A stretch of 64,000 nt of DNA from Microbacterium helvum. Lineage in GTDB: Bacteria > Actinomycetota > Actinomycetes > Actinomycetales > Microbacteriaceae. The DNA lies in the NCBI RefSeq assembly GCF_014779795.1, contig NZ_JACXZS010000012.1:62001-126000 (forward strand). The letters are read 5' to 3'. A program made the translations under genes and the position numbers. Positions 32,780 to 42,314 of the stretch are shown one piece after another (positions within the stretch are counted from its first letter, which is position 1; each line of letters starts with the position of its first letter). The notes beneath the pieces are model-generated. The model had not been told where the DNA came from. It did not search any database and saw only the letters and a program-made list of their open reading frames with translations.

Positions 32780-34228
32780 GTGTCCGCCGACCCGCATTCC
32801 CGTTCCCTCGCTCCGGCATGGCTGCAGCGACCCGCCGAGGCGAACGGGCTCGCCCCGGCCGTCTGGCCTGAGACGGCGCGGCGCGACGCGGACGGAGTGG
32901 TCGAGCTCGGCGGCATCCCTGCCACCGCGCTGCGTGCGCGGTTCGGAACGCCGCTGTACGTGGTCGACGAGGACGAGGTGCGCCGCACCGCCCGTCGCAC
33001 GCTCGAGGCGTTCCGTGCGGCGGCCGCTCTGCACGGCGCGCAGGCGCGCGTCTACTACGCCGGCAAGGCGTTCCTCAGCACCGAGATCGTGCGCTGGGTG
33101 ACCGAAGAGGGGCTCGCCGTCGACGTGTGCAGCGGGGGAGAGCTGGCGGTCGCTCTCGCCGCCGGTGCCGACCCCGCGCGCCTGGGCTTCCACGGCAACA
33201 ACAAGTCCGTCGCCGAGCTCGAACGGGCCGTCGAGGTGGGGATCGGCTCGATCGTCATCGACAGCCTGATCGAGATCGAGCGGCTCGCGGCCATCGTGGA
33301 GCGACGCGGCGTGACGCAGGCGGTGCTGCTGCGCGTCAACAGCGGCGTGCACGCCGAGACGCACGACTTCCTCGCGACGGCGCACGAGGACCAGAAGTTC
33401 GGCTTCACGCTGCAGGATGCCCCGGCTGCCGTGGCGCGGATCCGCGAGCTGCCCGGACTGGAGTTCGTCGGGCTACACTGCCACATCGGCTCGCAGATCT
33501 TCGGCACCGCGGGCTTCGAGGAGTCGGCCGCCCGTCTCGTCGAGCTCCACGCCGAGCTGCGCGAAGGCGGTGAGCTGCCGGTTCTGAACCTCGGCGGCGG
33601 TTTCGGCATCGCCTACACGTCGGTCGACGATCCGACGCCCATCGAGGCGCTCGCGCTCGGCATCGCCGATGCCGTGGCGCGGCAGTGCGAGGTGCGCGGC
33701 ATCCCGATGCCGAACCTGGCGTTCGAACCCGGGCGCGCCATCGTCGGCCGCGCCGGCGTGACGCTGTACGAGGTGGGCACGATCAAGCCCGTGGAGCTCG
33801 ACAGCGGCGACACGCGCCTGTACGTGAGCGTCGACGGCGGCATGAGCGACAACGCGCGTCCCGCCCTGTACGGTGCGGAGTTCTCGGCCCGCATCGCCTC
33901 GCGCACGAGCGACGCCGACCCCGCGCTCGCACGCGTGGTCGGCAAGCACTGCGAGTCCGGCGACATCGTCGTGGACGCGGAGTACCTCCCCGGCGATGTC
34001 GCGCCCGGTGACCTGCTCGCCGTGCCGGCGACCGGCGCCTACTGCTTCTCGCTCTCGAGCAACTACAACTACGTCCCCCGCCCGCCGGTCGTGGCGCTGC
34101 GCGGGGGAGAGGCGCGTGTCATCGTGCGCGGCGAGACGATCGACGATCTGCTCGCCCGCGATGCGGGCCTCGCCACCGTGCGCGAAGGGCGCGAGTTCGC
34201 CGCCGCACCGACGGAAGGGACTGCATGA
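32780..34228 (+). CDS. lysA: diaminopimelate decarboxylase
   Basis: PLP enzyme that makes L-lysine from meso-diaminopimelate, the last step of lysine synthesis. The 482-residue protein has the PLP lysine in YYAGKAFLS (K96), HCHIGSQIF, a Gly-rich phosphate loop NLGGGFGIAYT, and the active-site CESGDIV near residue 393. The N-terminus is about 50 residues longer than in E. coli, usual for actinobacteria. First gene of the lysA-hom-thrC-thrB cluster; its stop overlaps the hom ATG by four bases. Confidence 0.96.
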   Translation: MSADPHSRSLAPAWLQRPAEANGLAPAVWPETARRDADGVVELGGIPATALRARFGTPLYVVDEDEVRRTARRTLEAFRAAAALHGAQARVYYAGKAFLSTEIVRWVTEEGLAVDVCSGGELAVALAAGADPARLGFHGNNKSVAELERAVEVGIGSIVIDSLIEIERLAAIVERRGVTQAVLLRVNSGVHAETHDFLATAHEDQKFGFTLQDAPAAVARIRELPGLEFVGLHCHIGSQIFGTAGFEESAARLVELHAELREGGELPVLNLGGGFGIAYTSVDDPTPIEALALGIADAVARQCEVRGIPMPNLAFEPGRAIVGRAGVTLYEVGTIKPVELDSGDTRLYVSVDGGMSDNARPALYGAEFSARIASRTSDADPALARVVGKHCESGDIVVDAEYLPGDVAPGDLLAVPATGAYCFSLSSNYNYVPRPPVVALRGGEARVIVRGETIDDLLARDAGLATVREGREFAAAPTEGTA

Positions 34229-35538
34229 CCGACTACCGCCGCCTCCGCGTCGCACTGCTGGGAGCCGGAGCCGTGGGCTCCCAGGTGGCCTCGCTGCTGC
34301 TCCGGCACGCCGACGAGCTCGCCGACCGGGCGGGCGCACGGCTGGAGCTGGCCGGCATCGCGGTGCGCGACGTCGGCGCCAAGCGCGACGTCGACCTTCC
34401 GCGCGAGCTGTTCACGACCGATGCCGAGTCGCTCATCGTGGGCTCGGACATCGTGATCGAGCTCATGGGCGGCATCGAGCCGGCACGGGCCTACCTGCTG
34501 CACGCGATCAACTCCGGCGCCGACATCGTGACCGCCAACAAGGCGCTGCTGGCCACGCACGGCCCCGAGATCTTCGACGCCGCCGACCAGGTCGGCGCGG
34601 AGGTCTACTATGAGGCCGCCGCCGCCGGCGCGATCCCCATCATCCGCCCGCTGCGCGACTCGCTCGCCGGCGACCGCGTGCAGCGCATCATGGGCATCGT
34701 CAACGGCACGACGAACTACATCCTCGACCGTATGGACACCGAGGGCGCCGAGTTCGCCGACGTGCTCGCCGACGCGCAGCGCCTGGGGTACGCCGAAGCC
34801 GACCCGACGGCCGACGTCGAAGGCTACGACGCCGCGCAGAAGGCCGCGATCCTCGCGAGCCTCGCATTCCACACCACGGTGCCGCTGGACGCCGTCCACC
34901 GCGAGGGCATCACCTCGATCGACAAGTCGATGATGGATGCCGCACGCCACGCGGGCTACGTCATCAAGCTGCTGGCGGTGTGCGAGCGTCTGGTCGAGGC
35001 ATCCGGCGAGTCCATCTCGGTGCGGGTCTACCCGGCGCTCGTGGATCGCAAGCATCCGCTCGCGAGCGTCCACGGCGCCAACAACGCCGTGTTCGTCCAG
35101 GCCGAGGCCGCCGGCAACCTGATGTTCTACGGCGCGGGCGCCGGCGGCGTGCAGACGGCGTCGGCCGTGCTGGGCGATGTCGTGTCGGCCGCGCGCCGCC
35201 ACATCGCCGGCGGCGTGGGCGTGGGCGAGTCGACGCTCGCGAACCTGCCCATCGTCCCGATCGGCCGCGTCACGACCCGCTACCAGATCACGCTCGAGGT
35301 CGACGACCAGCCCGGCGTGCTCGCGACGGTCGCGGGCACCCTGAGCGACGGCCGCGTCTCGATCGCGACCGTCGAGCAGACCGTCGTCTCGGACGGGAAC
35401 GGCGAGCCGGGCGTGGCCCGGCTCGTCATCGGCACGCACAAGGCGGTCGAACAGGATCTCAGCGACACCGTGGCGCGCCTTGCCGCCAGCGGCGTCGTGG
35501 AACGCGTCGTCTCGGTGCTCCGGGTCGAAGGCGATTGA
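34225..35538 (+). CDS. hom: homoserine dehydrogenase
   Basis: NAD(P)H-dependent reduction of aspartate semialdehyde to homoserine, the branch point to threonine and methionine. The 437-residue protein has the Rossmann GAGAVG (13-18), the catalytic-domain segments MGGIEPA and NGTTNYILDRM, and a C-terminal ACT domain (from about 350: TRYQITLEVDDQPGVLATVAG), which in this family gives feedback inhibition by threonine. ATG overlaps the lysA stop (ATGA), so translation is coupled. Confidence 0.97.
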   Translation: MTDYRRLRVALLGAGAVGSQVASLLLRHADELADRAGARLELAGIAVRDVGAKRDVDLPRELFTTDAESLIVGSDIVIELMGGIEPARAYLLHAINSGADIVTANKALLATHGPEIFDAADQVGAEVYYEAAAAGAIPIIRPLRDSLAGDRVQRIMGIVNGTTNYILDRMDTEGAEFADVLADAQRLGYAEADPTADVEGYDAAQKAAILASLAFHTTVPLDAVHREGITSIDKSMMDAARHAGYVIKLLAVCERLVEASGESISVRVYPALVDRKHPLASVHGANNAVFVQAEAAGNLMFYGAGAGGVQTASAVLGDVVSAARRHIAGGVGVGESTLANLPIVPIGRVTTRYQITLEVDDQPGVLATVAGTLSDGRVSIATVEQTVVSDGNGEPGVARLVIGTHKAVEQDLSDTVARLAASGVVERVVSVLRVEGD

Positions 35539-35574
35539 ACTTCTCTGGCAGATGAGGGTGTGAAGGAGAGCGAC

Positions 35575-36663
35575 ATGGCTCATGTTTGGCGCGGAGTCCT
35601 CCGCGAGTACGCAGATCGACTGGGTGTCACCGACACCTCGACCGTGGTCACGCTCGGCGAGGGCGGCACCCCGCTGCTGCCGGCGCCGGCGCTGTCGCGC
35701 CGCACCGGCACCGACGTGTGGGTGAAGTTCGAGGGCATGAACCCGACCGGGTCGTTCAAGGACCGCGGCATGACCGTCGCCGTCTCGCGAGCGATCGAGC
35801 ACGGCGCGAAGGCGGTCATCTGCGCCTCCACCGGCAACACCTCGGCCTCGGCCGCCGCGTACGCCGCGCACGCCGGCATCACCGCCGCCGTGCTCGTGCC
35901 CGAGGGCAAGATCGCGATGGGCAAGCTCAGCCAGGCGGTCGCGCACAACGGTCGCCTCATCCAGATCCGCGGCAACTTCGACGACTGCCTCGAGATCGCG
36001 CGCGAGCTCGCCGACAACTACCCGGTGCACCTCGTCAACTCGGTCAATCCCGACCGCATCGACGGTCAGAAGACCGCGGCGTACGAGATCGTCGAGCAGC
36101 TGGGCGACGCCCCGGACTTCCACTTCATCCCGGTCGGCAACGCGGGCAACTACACCGCGTACACCCGCGGCTACACCGAAGAGGCGCAGGCGGGCGTCTC
36201 GACCCGCGTCCCGCGCATGTTCGGCTTCCAGGCCGAGGGGTCGGCGCCGCTCGTGCGCGGCGAGGTCGTGAAGAACCCCGACACGGTCGCCAGCGCGATC
36301 CGCATCGGCAACCCCGCCTCGTGGGACCTCGCGATCGACGCGCGCGCAGCGACCGACGGCTACTTCGGCGCCATCGACGACGACCGCATCCTCGCGGCGC
36401 AGAAGCTGCTGTCGAGCGAGGTCGGCATCTTCGTCGAGCCGGCGTCGGCGATCAGCGTCGCCGGCCTGCTCGACCGCGTCGAGGCCGGTGTCGTGCCGCA
36501 GGGCGCGCGCGTCGTGCTGACGGTCACCGGTCACGGACTCAAGGACCCGCACTGGGCGCTGCGCAACGCCGACGGCTCGCAGGTCGAGCCCACGGTGGTC
36601 GACGCGACCACGTCCGAAGTGGCATCCGTCCTCGAGCTCGCTCCCGCGGCGGCCTCCGCGTGA
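35575..36663 (+). CDS. thrC: threonine synthase
   Basis: PLP enzyme that converts O-phosphohomoserine to threonine. The 362-residue protein has the PLP lysine in PTGSFKDRG (K62), the [13 protein letters not shown] phosphate loop region, and the FQAEGSAP and VTGHGLKDP segments of the family. The short form without the long N-terminal domain is typical of actinobacteria. The ATG at 35575 is chosen over a GTG at 35560 because AAGGAGAG lies between them at the right spacing. Its stop overlaps the thrB GTG. Confidence 0.96.
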   Translation: MAHVWRGVLREYADRLGVTDTSTVVTLGEGGTPLLPAPALSRRTGTDVWVKFEGMNPTGSFKDRGMTVAVSRAIEHGAKAVICASTGNTSASAAAYAAHAGITAAVLVPEGKIAMGKLSQAVAHNGRLIQIRGNFDDCLEIARELADNYPVHLVNSVNPDRIDGQKTAAYEIVEQLGDAPDFHFIPVGNAGNYTAYTRGYTEEAQAGVSTRVPRMFGFQAEGSAPLVRGEVVKNPDTVASAIRIGNPASWDLAIDARAATDGYFGAIDDDRILAAQKLLSSEVGIFVEPASAISVAGLLDRVEAGVVPQGARVVLTVTGHGLKDPHWALRNADGSQVEPTVVDATTSEVASVLELAPAAASA

Positions 36664-37607
36664 ACGCACCCGTCGTCCCGGCACCGGGGCGCCGCGTCCT
36701 GGTCCGGGTTCCGGCGACGAGCGCGAACCTCGGGCCCGGCTTCGACACGCTCGGCCTCGCGCTGAGCGTGTACGACGAGCTCGACGTCACGGCGCTGCCC
36801 GAGGGCGAGCTCGAGATCGAGGTCGAGGGCGCCGGCGCGGCCGACGTGCCGCGCGACGCGTCGCACCTCGTGGTGCGCTCGATCGCGTACGCGTACGAAT
36901 CGGTGGGACGACGGATGCCGGGCCTCAGGCTCGTCGCGAAGAACGTGATCCCGCACGGGCGCGGCCTCGGCTCGTCGGGCGCTGCGGTGGTATCGGGACT
37001 GCTCGCCGCGAAGGGGCTCCTCGAGGGCGATGTGGAGTTCGGCCCCGATGCGCTGCTGCGCCTCGCGACCGAGCTGGAGGGGCATCCCGACAATGTCGCT
37101 CCCGCGCTGTTCGGCGGGCTGACGATCGCGTGGGTCGACGAGGACGGACCTCAGCACAAGAAGCTGCTGGTGCATCGCGGCGTGTCGCCGCTGGTCTTCG
37201 TGCCGGAGTTCACGATGTCGACCGCGCTCGCGCGCAGTCTGCAGCCCACGCAGGTGCCGCGCGAGGACGCCGTCTTCAACGTGTCGCGGTCGGCGCTGCT
37301 CATCGCGGCGCTCACGCAGAGCCCCGAGCTGCTGCAAGCGGCGACGGAAGACAAGCTGCACCAGAGTTACCGGGCCAGTGCCATGCCCGAGACCGACAAG
37401 CTGGTGCGCGCGCTGCGCAGCGCGGGGTTCGCCGCCGTGGTGTCGGGGGCGGGACCGAGCGTGCTCGTGCTCGCCGACGGGCCGGGGCGTCGCCTCGAGG
37501 CGGCGGCGCTGGCGACGGCGGCGACCGACACCCCGTGGGAGTCGCTTATGCTCGCCGTCGACTTCAAGGGTGGTACAGTGAGGGAGTACGCGGAGGGTTC
37601 CACGTAA
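36660..37607 (+). CDS. thrB: homoserine kinase
   Basis: GHMP-family kinase that phosphorylates homoserine; supplies ThrC. The 315-residue protein has [15 protein letters not shown] at the N-terminus, the ATP-binding loop [12 protein letters not shown], and the C-terminal [12 protein letters not shown] motif. The GTG overlaps the thrC stop by four bases (GTGA). Its last codons contain a TACAGT box that probably starts the rho transcript. Confidence 0.96.
   Translation: MNAPVVPAPGRRVLVRVPATSANLGPGFDTLGLALSVYDELDVTALPEGELEIEVEGAGAADVPRDASHLVVRSIAYAYESVGRRMPGLRLVAKNVIPHGRGLGSSGAAVVSGLLAAKGLLEGDVEFGPDALLRLATELEGHPDNVAPALFGGLTIAWVDEDGPQHKKLLVHRGVSPLVFVPEFTMSTALARSLQPTQVPREDAVFNVSRSALLIAALTQSPELLQAATEDKLHQSYRASAMPETDKLVRALRSAGFAAVVSGAGPSVLVLADGPGRRLEAAALATAATDTPWESLMLAVDFKGGTVREYAEGST
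37574..37579 (+). promoter_or_regulatory. candidate rho promoter -10 box TACAGT, inside thrB
   Basis: TACAGT lies 28 bases before the thrB stop and would give a rho leader of roughly 215 bases. The leader contains a small GGACTGAGTCC hairpin. A -35 box is not clear. Confidence 0.35.
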
Positions 37608-37800
37608 ACCCGTGAATCTGGCCTCCGTCGCAAATCTGCGAAACCACCGCACGGCATTCTGACCTGCCGACGTCCGCTGAGACCCCTCGCGGTTCCTCAC
37701 CCCGTCGGCCGGGACTGAGTCCTGCCGAATGGCTGGACAGCTGCCCTATGCAGCGCCGTGCGATCGTGCACAACCGTTCGTTTTTCACAAGGGAGAACTC

Positions 37801-39948
37801 GTGGAGTCCATCTCCGAGATCCACACCGACGTTCCGGCCGACGAGCGCGCCGAGGCGCCCGAAGGCGTCGAGAACGTCGACACCGCCGGCGACCTCGTCG
37901 CCCAGGCGGAGGCAGCTGACGTCGTCGCCGAGGCGGCTGTCGTCGAGGCCGAGGTCGCCGAGGTCGTGGCCGAAGAGGCCGTCGCCGAGGCTGAGGCCGA
38001 CCCCACCGCGCAGGCGGAAGAGGCGGCAGAAGAGGCCGTCGTCGAGGCCGTCGTGGCCGAGGCTGTGGCCGAAGAGGCGGTCGTCGAGGCCGTCGTGGCC
38101 GAGACTGTGGCCGAAGAGGCCGTCGTGGCCGAAGAGGCCGTCGCCGAGGCGCCGGCCGAAGCCCCGGTCGAGCCCGCGCCGCCGGTCAAGGCGCCGCGCA
38201 AGCGTGCGCCCCGTCGCGCCAAGAGCACCGCCGCCGAGGCGGCGCCGGCTGAGGAGGCACCTGCCGCAGAGGCCCCCACCGCCGACGCTGCTCCCGCCGA
38301 GGCTGCGCCCGCCGATGAGGCAGTCGCACCCGCCGAGGAGTCGGCGCCGGCTGCCGACGACGCCGCTGCAGCCGTCGAGGTCGCGGATGAGGCATCCACC
38401 GACGCACCCGCCGCCGACGCAGCCGTCACCGACGCGCCCGCCGAAGGTGAAGCCGCCGAGGCCGCAGGCGCCGTCGCGCCCGCCGAGGGCGAGAGCGAGA
38501 CGCCGTCGCGCAGCCGGAGCCGCAGCCGCAGCCGCAGCCGCAACCGCAACCAGAACGCGCAGAACGGCCAGGCCCAGAACAACCAGGCCCAGAACGCGGC
38601 CGCTGAGGCGCCTGCAGCCGAGCCTGCCAAGACGGAGCCTTCCAAGACCGACGCCGCGGACGAGCAGCAGGGCCAGGGCAACGGCCGCGGCCGTCAGCGC
38701 AACAAGCGCCGCGGCACGCAGGCGGTCGGCGACGAGTTCGAGACCGAGATCGGCGAGGACGACGTCCTCATCCCGATCGCAGGCATCCTCGACGTTCTCG
38801 ACAACTACGCGTTCGTGCGCACCTCGGGCTACCTGCCCGGCACGAGCGACGTCTACGTCTCGCTCGGCCAGGTCAAGAAGTACAACCTGCGCAAGGGCGA
38901 CGCCGTCGTCGGCGCCATCAAGCAGCCGCGCGAGGGCGAGCAGTCCAGCCGTCAGAAGTACAACGCGCTGGTCAAGGTCGACGCGATCAACGGCCTGTCG
39001 GTCGAGGACGCCGCGACGCGTGTCGAGTTCGGCAAGCTGACGCCGCTGTACCCGCAGGAGCGCCTGCGCCTGGAGACCGCGCCCGAGAAGCTGACGCAGC
39101 GCATCATCGACCTCGTCGCCCCGATCGGCAAGGGTCAGCGCGGTCTCATCGTCGCGCCCCCGAAGGCGGGCAAGACGATCGTGCTGCAGCAGATTGCCAA
39201 CGCGATCGCGATCAACAACCCCGAGGTGCACCTCATGGTCGTGCTCGTCGACGAGCGCCCCGAAGAGGTCACCGACATGCAGCGCACCGTGAAGGGCGAG
39301 GTCATCGCCTCGACCTTCGACCGCCCCGCCGAGGACCACACCACGGTCGCCGAGCTCGCCATCGAGCGTGCCAAGCGCCTGGTCGAGCTCGGCCGCGACG
39401 TCGTCGTGCTGCTCGACTCGATCACGCGCCTCGGCCGTGCCTACAACATCTCGGCCCCCACCTCGGGCCGCGTGCTCACCGGCGGCGTCGACGCGTCCGC
39501 GCTGTACCCGCCCAAGCGCTTCTTCGGCGCCGCGCGCAACATCGAGAACGGCGGATCGCTCACGATCCTCGCGACGGCTCTCGTCGAGACCGGCTCCAAG
39601 ATGGACGACGTCATCTTCGAGGAGTTCAAGGGCACCGGCAACAGCGAACTGCGCCTGAACCGCCAGCTCGCCGACAAGCGCATCTTCCCGGCGGTCGACG
39701 TCAACGCGTCGTCCACGCGCCGCGAAGAGATGCTGCTGTCGCCCGACGAGGTCAAGATCACCTGGAAGCTCCGCCGCGCGCTCGCCGGCCTCGAGCCCCA
39801 GCAGGCCCTCGAGGTCGTGCTCGGCAAGCTCAAGGAGACCAGCTCGAACGTCGAGTTCCTGGTGCAGATGCAGAAGTCGATCCCGGCGCCGGCCCGTGAC
39901 AGCCACGGCGGCGGTCACAGCCACGCGCACGACAACAGCATCCGCTGA
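37801..39948 (+). CDS. rho: transcription termination factor Rho, with long low-complexity N-terminus
   Basis: Hexameric RNA-dependent ATPase that terminates transcription. The core starts near residue 320 (DDVLIPIAGILDVLDNYAFVR, the cold-shock-like RNA domain), with Walker A APPKAGKT near 452-459, the Q-loop/R-loop segments and YPPKRFFGAARN. The first 300 or so residues are low complexity: Glu/Ala/Val repeats, a Lys/Arg patch (PPVKAPRKRAPRRAKS), Ala/Pro/Glu, an RS/RN run and an Asn/Gln-rich stretch. I do not see the usual N-terminal helical Rho_N subdomain. The C-terminus is His-rich (HGGGHSHAHD). Start at GTG 37801, with GGGAG five bases upstream; an ATG at 37729 lacks a binding site. Confidence 0.95.
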   Translation: MESISEIHTDVPADERAEAPEGVENVDTAGDLVAQAEAADVVAEAAVVEAEVAEVVAEEAVAEAEADPTAQAEEAAEEAVVEAVVAEAVAEEAVVEAVVAETVAEEAVVAEEAVAEAPAEAPVEPAPPVKAPRKRAPRRAKSTAAEAAPAEEAPAAEAPTADAAPAEAAPADEAVAPAEESAPAADDAAAAVEVADEASTDAPAADAAVTDAPAEGEAAEAAGAVAPAEGESETPSRSRSRSRSRSRNRNQNAQNGQAQNNQAQNAAAEAPAAEPAKTEPSKTDAADEQQGQGNGRGRQRNKRRGTQAVGDEFETEIGEDDVLIPIAGILDVLDNYAFVRTSGYLPGTSDVYVSLGQVKKYNLRKGDAVVGAIKQPREGEQSSRQKYNALVKVDAINGLSVEDAATRVEFGKLTPLYPQERLRLETAPEKLTQRIIDLVAPIGKGQRGLIVAPPKAGKTIVLQQIANAIAINNPEVHLMVVLVDERPEEVTDMQRTVKGEVIASTFDRPAEDHTTVAELAIERAKRLVELGRDVVVLLDSITRLGRAYNISAPTSGRVLTGGVDASALYPPKRFFGAARNIENGGSLTILATALVETGSKMDDVIFEEFKGTGNSELRLNRQLADKRIFPAVDVNASSTRREEMLLSPDEVKITWKLRRALAGLEPQQALEVVLGKLKETSSNVEFLVQMQKSIPAPARDSHGGGHSHAHDNSIR
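38029..38130 (+). repeat. in-frame 42-base tandem repeat in rho
   Basis: Units at 38029-38070 and 38071-38112 differ at only a few bases and encode EEAVVEAVVAEAVA and EEAVVEAVVAETVA; a shortened third unit follows. Length variation between strains is likely. Confidence 0.8.
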
Positions 39949-39954
39949 CCCTCG

Positions 39955-41034
39955 ATGTTCGAGTCAGTCAAGGGGCTGATCGACGAGCACCGCGCGGTCC
40001 AGGAGGAGCTCTCCGACCCCGCGGTGCACGCCGACGCGGCACGCGCCAAGCGGGTGAACCGGCGCTACGCCGAGCTCTCGCGGATCGTGAAGGCCCACGA
40101 GGACTGGGTGGCGGCATCCGATGATCTCGACGCCGCTCGCGAGCTCGCACGCGAGGACGACGCATTCGCCGCCGAGATCCCGGCCCTCGAGGCCGGGCTC
40201 TCGGAGGCGCAGGAGAAGCTGCGGCGTCTGCTGATCCCGCGCGACCCCGACGACGCGCGCGACGTGATCATGGAGATCAAGCAGGGCGAGGGCGGCGCCG
40301 AGTCGGCGCTGTTCGCCGCCGACCTGCTGCGGATGTACCTGCAGTACGCCGCGTCGAAGGGGTGGAAGACCGAGCTGCTCGAGCGCAACGAGTCCGACCT
40401 CGGCGGCTACAAGGACGTCCAGGTCGCGATCAAGGGCTCTTCGTCGGATCCGGCGCAGGGCGTGTGGGCGCACCTCAAGTACGAGGGCGGTGTGCACCGC
40501 GTGCAGCGCGTGCCGGCGACCGAGTCGCAGGGGCGCATCCATACCTCGACGACCGGTGTGCTGGTGTTCCCCGAGGTCGACGAGCCCGAGGAGATCCACA
40601 TCGACCCGAACGACCTGAAGATCGACGTCTTCCGCTCGTCGGGTCCCGGCGGGCAGTCGGTCAACACGACCGACTCCGCGGTGCGTATCACGCACGTTCC
40701 GACAGGGATCGTGGTGTCGATGCAGAACGAGAAGTCCCAGCTGCAGAACCGCGAGGCCGGCATGCGCGTGCTGCGTGCGCGCCTGCTCGCGAAGCAGCAG
40801 GAGGAGCTGGATGCCGCGGCCTCCGACGCCCGTCGGTCGCAGATCCGCGGCATGGACCGCTCCGAGCGCATCCGCACCTACAACTTCCCCGAGAACCGCA
40901 TCGCCGACCACCGCACCGGCTACAAGGCGTACAACCTCGACCAGGTCATGGACGGCGCTCTGGATCCGATCATCGAATCGGCGATCCAGGCCGACGAAGA
41001 GGCGCGCCTGGCCGCCCTCGGCACCGAGTCCTGA
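39955..41034 (+). CDS. prfA: peptide chain release factor 1
   Basis: Terminates translation at UAA and UAG. The 359-residue protein has the GGQ motif (232-234 in [17 protein letters not shown]) that triggers peptide release and the anticodon-mimic loop region ([14 protein letters not shown]). Normal length for RF1. Starts six bases after the rho stop. The GGQ Gln is the substrate of PrmC, whose gene usually follows directly; here it lies 7.5 kb downstream. Confidence 0.97.
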   Translation: MFESVKGLIDEHRAVQEELSDPAVHADAARAKRVNRRYAELSRIVKAHEDWVAASDDLDAARELAREDDAFAAEIPALEAGLSEAQEKLRRLLIPRDPDDARDVIMEIKQGEGGAESALFAADLLRMYLQYAASKGWKTELLERNESDLGGYKDVQVAIKGSSSDPAQGVWAHLKYEGGVHRVQRVPATESQGRIHTSTTGVLVFPEVDEPEEIHIDPNDLKIDVFRSSGPGGQSVNTTDSAVRITHVPTGIVVSMQNEKSQLQNREAGMRVLRARLLAKQQEELDAAASDARRSQIRGMDRSERIRTYNFPENRIADHRTGYKAYNLDQVMDGALDPIIESAIQADEEARLAALGTES

Positions 41035-41155
41035 CAGCTCGCCCTCCCCGCACTCCCGCCCGCCTACGCTCGCCCGCGCCACCGCGCCACCACGCCCCGC
41101 GCCCCCGCCGCCACGCCTCGCCTCGCGCCCGCGCCACCGCGCCCCGCCCGCCTTT
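41035..41155 (+). terminator. C-rich, G-poor tract after prfA (Rho-utilisation-like)
   Basis: From 41041 to 41150 I count about 72 C and 25 G in 110 bases with very few T. The tract carries no plausible gene and runs into the hairpin at 41161. It is the most C-skewed stretch in the window and suits Rho-dependent termination. Confidence 0.45.
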
Positions 41156-41160
41156 TGGAT

Positions 41161-41225
41161 CGTTTCACTTGCGCTGTTCGTACGCGAGAACGCTGTTCTG
41201 GCGTACGAACAGCGCAAGTGAAACG
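41161..41225 (+). repeat. long hairpin C1, 25-bp perfect arms
   Basis: Arms 41161-41185 and 41201-41225 are exact reverse complements; the left arm begins CGTTTCACTTGCGCTGTTCG. The 15-base centre is itself self-complementary (AGAAC-gct-GTTCT) after one G/G mismatch, so the full stem is about 30 bp. The right arm shares 22 bases with the right arm of hairpin C2 at 42352. Confidence 0.9.
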
Positions 41226-41300
41226 TTCTCTCGACCATCTGAAAGCACGGGGCGCAGGGGCAGCTGTGGATAGTTTCAACGGCGCCGCCGCCGAACATGG

Positions 41301-41306
41301 CAGAGT
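41301..41306 (+). promoter_or_regulatory. -10-like CAGAGT of a leaderless promoter (DUF559 gene)
   Basis: CAGAGT, six bases, then GTG at 41313. Confidence 0.4.
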
Positions 41307-41312
41307 GCCCGC

Positions 41313-42266
41313 GTGCCTCTCGACGACAAGCCCGCCTTCCGCGTCGCCGATGCGCTGCGTGCGGGAACGCCACGGCGTGCGGTCGACAGTGCGGATCTGG
41401 ATCGTCCGTTCACCGGCCTCCGCGCGGAGCGCGTGGCCGACAGCGCCGATGACGACCGGCATCCCCTGGAGCGGGAGCGTGACGCGCATTGCCGCGCAGC
41501 ACGACAGTTCGTCGTGCATATGCATGCGCACGAGTTCTTCTCGCACGTGACGGCCGCGCTGCTATGGCAGCTTCCGCTGCCCTCCGTCGATCTGGACCGC
41601 ATCGATGTGTCGGTGCGCGCTCCGCACCGTGCCCCGTCCGGACGCGGCGTGCGCGGCCATCAGCTGGCGACCAAGCAGGTCAGCACCGTCGCCCACGATG
41701 AGGGGTTCGAGATCACATCGCCGGCCTCGACCTGGGCTCAGCTGGGCGGCGTGGTGCGGCATCCATACGATCTCGTGGCGATTGCGGACGCGATCGTCCT
41801 CCGGCCCCGCATCCCCGGCCCGCGTGGACGAGTCCTGCGCGAGGCCCATGCCACCGTCGAAGAACTCGCCGCCGAGCTGCGGCGGGGGAGGCGGGTCGGG
41901 ATCCGTGCGCTCGAGGAGGCGCAGCGGCGAACGCGTCCGGGAGCCGTATCGCGTGGCGAGACGTGGACGCGCCTGACGATCGTCGATGCGGGACTGCCCG
42001 AGCCTCTTCTCGACGTCGAGGTGTACGACGAGCACGGCGACTTCGTCGGCTGCGTGGATCTCGCCTACGTCGCGCAGAAGATCGCGATCGAGTACGAAGG
42101 CGACCACCATCGCGTGAGCGCAGCGCAGTGGCGCCGCGATATCGAGAAGCACGACCAGTTGGCTGCGCTCGGGTGGCGGGTCGTCCGAGTGACCAAGGAC
42201 GAGGTGTTCAACCACCCCGGTGTTCTCATCGGACGCGTGCGCGAAGCGCTCCGTACCCGGTCCTGA
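41313..42266 (+). CDS. DUF559 (Vsr-like) nuclease-domain protein
   Basis: A 317-residue protein of a family common in actinobacteria. The N-terminal part includes SHVTAALLWQLPLP (77-90) and a middle module like AbiEi-type antitoxin-associated regions (STVAHDEGFEITSPASTWAQLG). The C-terminal domain (about 215-312) is DUF559: GETWTRLTIVDAGLPEP, D249 in GCVDLAY, E260 and E262 in IEYEGDHHR, then RRDIEKHDQLAALGWRVVRVT. This is the layout of the Vsr/PD-(D/E)XK nuclease fold. Cellular role is unknown. The gene has its own promoter and is flanked by two sibling hairpins (41161, 42315). Confidence 0.85.
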   Translation: MPLDDKPAFRVADALRAGTPRRAVDSADLDRPFTGLRAERVADSADDDRHPLERERDAHCRAARQFVVHMHAHEFFSHVTAALLWQLPLPSVDLDRIDVSVRAPHRAPSGRGVRGHQLATKQVSTVAHDEGFEITSPASTWAQLGGVVRHPYDLVAIADAIVLRPRIPGPRGRVLREAHATVEELAAELRRGRRVGIRALEEAQRRTRPGAVSRGETWTRLTIVDAGLPEPLLDVEVYDEHGDFVGCVDLAYVAQKIAIEYEGDHHRVSAAQWRRDIEKHDQLAALGWRVVRVTKDEVFNHPGVLIGRVREALRTRS

Positions 42267-42311
42267 CACCTCGCCTCACCTCTCCGCCGCACGCCCGCAC
42301 GTCTGTTCAAC
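42267..42311 (+). terminator. C-rich, G-poor tract after the DUF559 gene
   Basis: About 24 C and 7 G in 45 bases after the stop, leading into hairpin C2. Same arrangement as after prfA and after the SIP gene. Confidence 0.4.
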
Positions 42312-42314
42312 GCT

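Noticed and set aside
37729-37800. ATG at 37729 as start of rho
   Set aside because: It is in frame but has no ribosome binding site, whereas GTG 37801 has GGGAG five bases upstream.
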